From: UBA11524 sp964383815
GTDB taxonomy: Bacteria; Bacillota; Clostridia; Christensenellales; Aristaeellaceae
Direction: 5' to 3'
Length of the DNA stretch: 14,440 nucleotides
Assembly (NCBI GenBank): GCA_964383815.1
Contig: CAYLIC010000049.1
Span: 1-14,440 of the forward strand
The notes under the pieces were generated by a model that saw nothing but the letters and a program-made list of their open reading frames with translations, did not search any database and was not told the origin of the DNA. Positions 12,680-14,440 of the stretch are shown piece by piece. The position numbers were made by a program, and so were the translations under genes. Numbering within the stretch: position 1 is the stretch's first letter; each line of letters opens with the position of its first letter.

Positions 12680-14332
12680 GTGAACGAAAAGTATCAGGCA
12701 TGGCTGAACACCCCCAATATGCCCCGGGAGCTGCTGAACCAGCTGCAGGCCATGAGCGAGGAAGAAATCAGCGACAGCTTCTACCGGGAGCTGGCCTTTG
12801 GCACTGGCGGCCTGCGCGGCGTGCTGGGTGCGGGCACCAATCGCATGAATTTCTACACCGTGTCCAAGGCCACCCGCGGCCTGGGCCGCTACCTGCTGGA
12901 GCGCTATGATGCGCCCTCCTGTGCCGTCAGCTATGACAGCCGCATCCACAGCCAGGATTTTGCCCGCCTGGCTGCTGCCACCCTGGCCAGCATGGGCATT
13001 ACCGTGCATATCTACAAAACACTGATGCCCACCCCCATGCTCAGCTATGCCGTGCGTCACCTGCACTGCTCCGCCGGTGTGATGATCACCGCCAGCCACA
13101 ACCCTGCCAAGTTCAACGGCTATAAGGTCTACGGTGATGACGGCTGCCAGATTACCCTGGAGGCTGCCGACCGGATTTACGCCTTCATCAACGCGGAGGA
13201 AACCCTTCTCCCCCAGCTGCCCTCCTTCGAGGCCATGATGGATGCCGGCAGGATTCACTACATTGAGGATGACACCATCGAAAGCTATTACCAGGATATT
13301 GCCAGGCTGCAGCTTGCACCCTGCAAGGCGCCGCTGCATGTGGTGTATTCTCCCCTGAACGGCACCGGCAACGTGCCCGTGCGGGAAATGATGAAGCGCA
13401 TGGGGAACGTTCAGGTGGATATTGTGGCAGAGCAGGAGAACCCGGATGGGCACTTCCCCACCTGCCCGTACCCGAACCCGGAAATTCGCGAGGCCATGGC
13501 GCTGGCCATTCAGAAGACCATTGACACACAGGCGGACTTCTGCTTTGCCACCGACCCGGACTGCGACCGCATTGGCGCCGGTGTCCGCGTGGGCGACAAG
13601 GTGCAGCTGATTTCCGGCAACGACATGGGCGTGCTGCTGCTGGACTATGTGTGCAGCCACCGCAAGCCTGGCGAGCTGCCCCCTGTGGCGGTCAAGACCA
13701 TCGTTACCACGGAAATGGCAGTGCCCATCTGCCAGCACTATGGCGTGGAGCTGCGCAATGTGCTGACTGGCTTCAAGTTCATTGGCGAGCAGATTGGCCT
13801 GCTGGAAAAGGAAGGCCATGCGGAGCGCTATGTGTTTGGCTTTGAGGAGAGCTACGGCTATCTGTCCGGCACGGATGTCCGGGACAAGGACGCTGTGAAC
13901 GCCGCCGTGCTGGTGCTGGAGATGGCTGCCAACCTGAAGGCCCAGGGCATGACCATGCTGGACAAGCTGGAGCAGCTGCGCCAGATGTACGGCTTCTTCG
14001 CCCAGCGGCTGCTGACCTTCGAGTTTGAGGGTGAGAGCGGTCAGCAGAAGATGAACAGCCTGATGGCCACCCTGCGCCAGCCCATGGGCAGCTTTGCTGA
14101 GGAGCAGCTGCAAACCGCCACCCGCATCGACTACCTGAACGACCAGACTGGCCTGCCCGCCAGCGATGTGCTGTCCTTCCAGCTGGCCTGCGGACACAAG
14201 ATCATCGTCCGTCCCTCCGGCACCGAGCCGAAGCTGAAGGCCTACCTGTTCGCCAAGGGTGCCGACCAGCCAGCCGCCGAAAAGGAGCTGGACACCCTGG
14301 AAGCCATCATGAACGGCTATTGCAAGGCTTAA
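12680..14332 (+). CDS. Phosphoglucomutase/phosphomannomutase family protein
   Basis: A 550-residue member of the alpha-D-phosphohexomutase superfamily, PgcA/PGM2-like by length and by the start (ELAFGTGGLRGVLGAGTNRMN). It interconverts hexose-6-phosphate and hexose-1-phosphate; some relatives also act on pentose phosphates. All four active-site loops are present: TASHNP with the phosphoserine Ser139, the metal loop DPDCDR (Asp292, 294, 296), the sugar loop GFEESYGYL (Glu389, Glu390) and the phosphate loop RPSGTEPK (511-518). The start is GTG at 12680 behind AAAGGAGG. It ends the window's plus-strand gene row. Substrate choice between glucose, mannose and pentose cannot be settled from motifs; glucose-1-phosphate formation is the most likely main role. 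Confidence 0.93.
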   Translation: MNEKYQAWLNTPNMPRELLNQLQAMSEEEISDSFYRELAFGTGGLRGVLGAGTNRMNFYTVSKATRGLGRYLLERYDAPSCAVSYDSRIHSQDFARLAAATLASMGITVHIYKTLMPTPMLSYAVRHLHCSAGVMITASHNPAKFNGYKVYGDDGCQITLEAADRIYAFINAEETLLPQLPSFEAMMDAGRIHYIEDDTIESYYQDIARLQLAPCKAPLHVVYSPLNGTGNVPVREMMKRMGNVQVDIVAEQENPDGHFPTCPYPNPEIREAMALAIQKTIDTQADFCFATDPDCDRIGAGVRVGDKVQLISGNDMGVLLLDYVCSHRKPGELPPVAVKTIVTTEMAVPICQHYGVELRNVLTGFKFIGEQIGLLEKEGHAERYVFGFEESYGYLSGTDVRDKDAVNAAVLVLEMAANLKAQGMTMLDKLEQLRQMYGFFAQRLLTFEFEGESGQQKMNSLMATLRQPMGSFAEEQLQTATRIDYLNDQTGLPASDVLSFQLACGHKIIVRPSGTEPKLKAYLFAKGADQPAAEKELDTLEAIMNGYCKA

Positions 14333-14350
14333 GCGAAAAACCATACAAAA

Positions 14351-14385
14351 GAACTCCTTCGCATGCATCCCATGCGAAGGAGTTC
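14351..14385 (-). terminator. Perfect 15-bp hairpin after the phosphohexomutase gene
   Basis: GAACTCCTTCGCATG and CATGCGAAGGAGTTC pair perfectly around a 5-base loop. On the minus strand the stem is followed by TTTTGTATGG, so it reads as a terminator for a converging gene beyond the window. On the plus strand no T run follows, but the stem may still define the 3' end of the phosphohexomutase mRNA. Confidence 0.65.
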
Positions 14386-14388
14386 AGC

Positions 14389-14440
14389 CTGTCAAAAAAC
14401 CTCCGGGAGGTGTCGGAGGGCCCGCAGGCCCTCTGACTGT
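14389..14440. repeat. Palindromic 52-bp repeat, right copy
   Basis: Identical and in direct orientation to bases 1-52, with the same two inverted repeats. As at the left end, the minus strand reads hairpin then TTTTTTG, forming a second minus-strand terminator next to the 15-bp hairpin. The copy is cut by the window end, so its full length is unknown. Confidence 0.85.

Noticed and set aside
12662..14368. Minus-strand open frame of about 568 codons opposite the phosphohexomutase gene
   Set aside because: Antisense shadow; low-complexity composition with many His, Gly and Gln and no motif.
1..14440. Interpretation of the window as a mobile element or plasmid because of direct end repeats
   Set aside because: There is no integrase, transposase, replication or mobilisation gene, and the content is core metabolism; the repeats are better explained as dispersed palindromes or an assembly overlap.

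Overview
The window looks like chromosomal DNA from a gut-type Gram-positive anaerobe of the class Clostridia, probably Oscillospiraceae (Faecalibacterium/Gemmiger/Subdoligranulum-like). This is an inference from high GC, strong AGGAGG ribosome binding sites, consensus sigma-A promoters, a minimal Rrf2-IscS-IscU iron-sulfur cluster, a small HTH gene paired with a DUF2975 gene, and GC-rich palindromic intergenic repeats. No phage, transposase, CRISPR or rRNA/tRNA gene is visible. Most genes are housekeeping metabolism.

Layout. Bases 1-228 are non-coding and packed with palindromes. From 229 to 5475 all genes are on the minus strand. They are, reading right to left: a DUF2975 membrane protein with a YozG-like HTH regulator (own promoter and a 17-bp palindrome over the -10); nagB (own promoter and terminator); a two-gene unit of an NAD-dependent epimerase/dehydratase and glmS; and a small nitroreductase. 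From 5624 to 14332 all genes are on the plus strand: deoC with a terminator; decayed remnants of pstB and phoU; the rrf2-iscS-iscU operon; trmO followed by two overlapping membrane-inserted M28 peptidase paralogues; an unrecognised 161-residue protein; and a phosphoglucomutase/phosphomannomutase-family gene.

How the genes work together. GlmS makes and NagB breaks down glucosamine-6-phosphate. They lie one after the other on the same strand but are insulated by a terminator and have separate promoters. The Rrf2 protein keeps three cysteines and is likely the iron-sulfur-sensing regulator of iscS (sulfur donor) and iscU (scaffold). The phosphohexomutase would link hexose-6-phosphate and hexose-1-phosphate pools.

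Most notable signals. (1) A perfect TTGACA-17-TATAAT promoter ahead of the epimerase-glmS unit reads directly into a terminator-like hairpin that lies inside a 25-codon upstream ORF, whose TGA overlaps the GTG start of the epimerase. (2) Two related 15-bp sites in opposite orientation flank the start of rrf2. (3) The second M28 paralogue has lost one metal-ligand aspartate. (4) A pst-phoU operon has decayed to fragments. (5) The same 52-bp palindromic sequence stands at both ends of the window.
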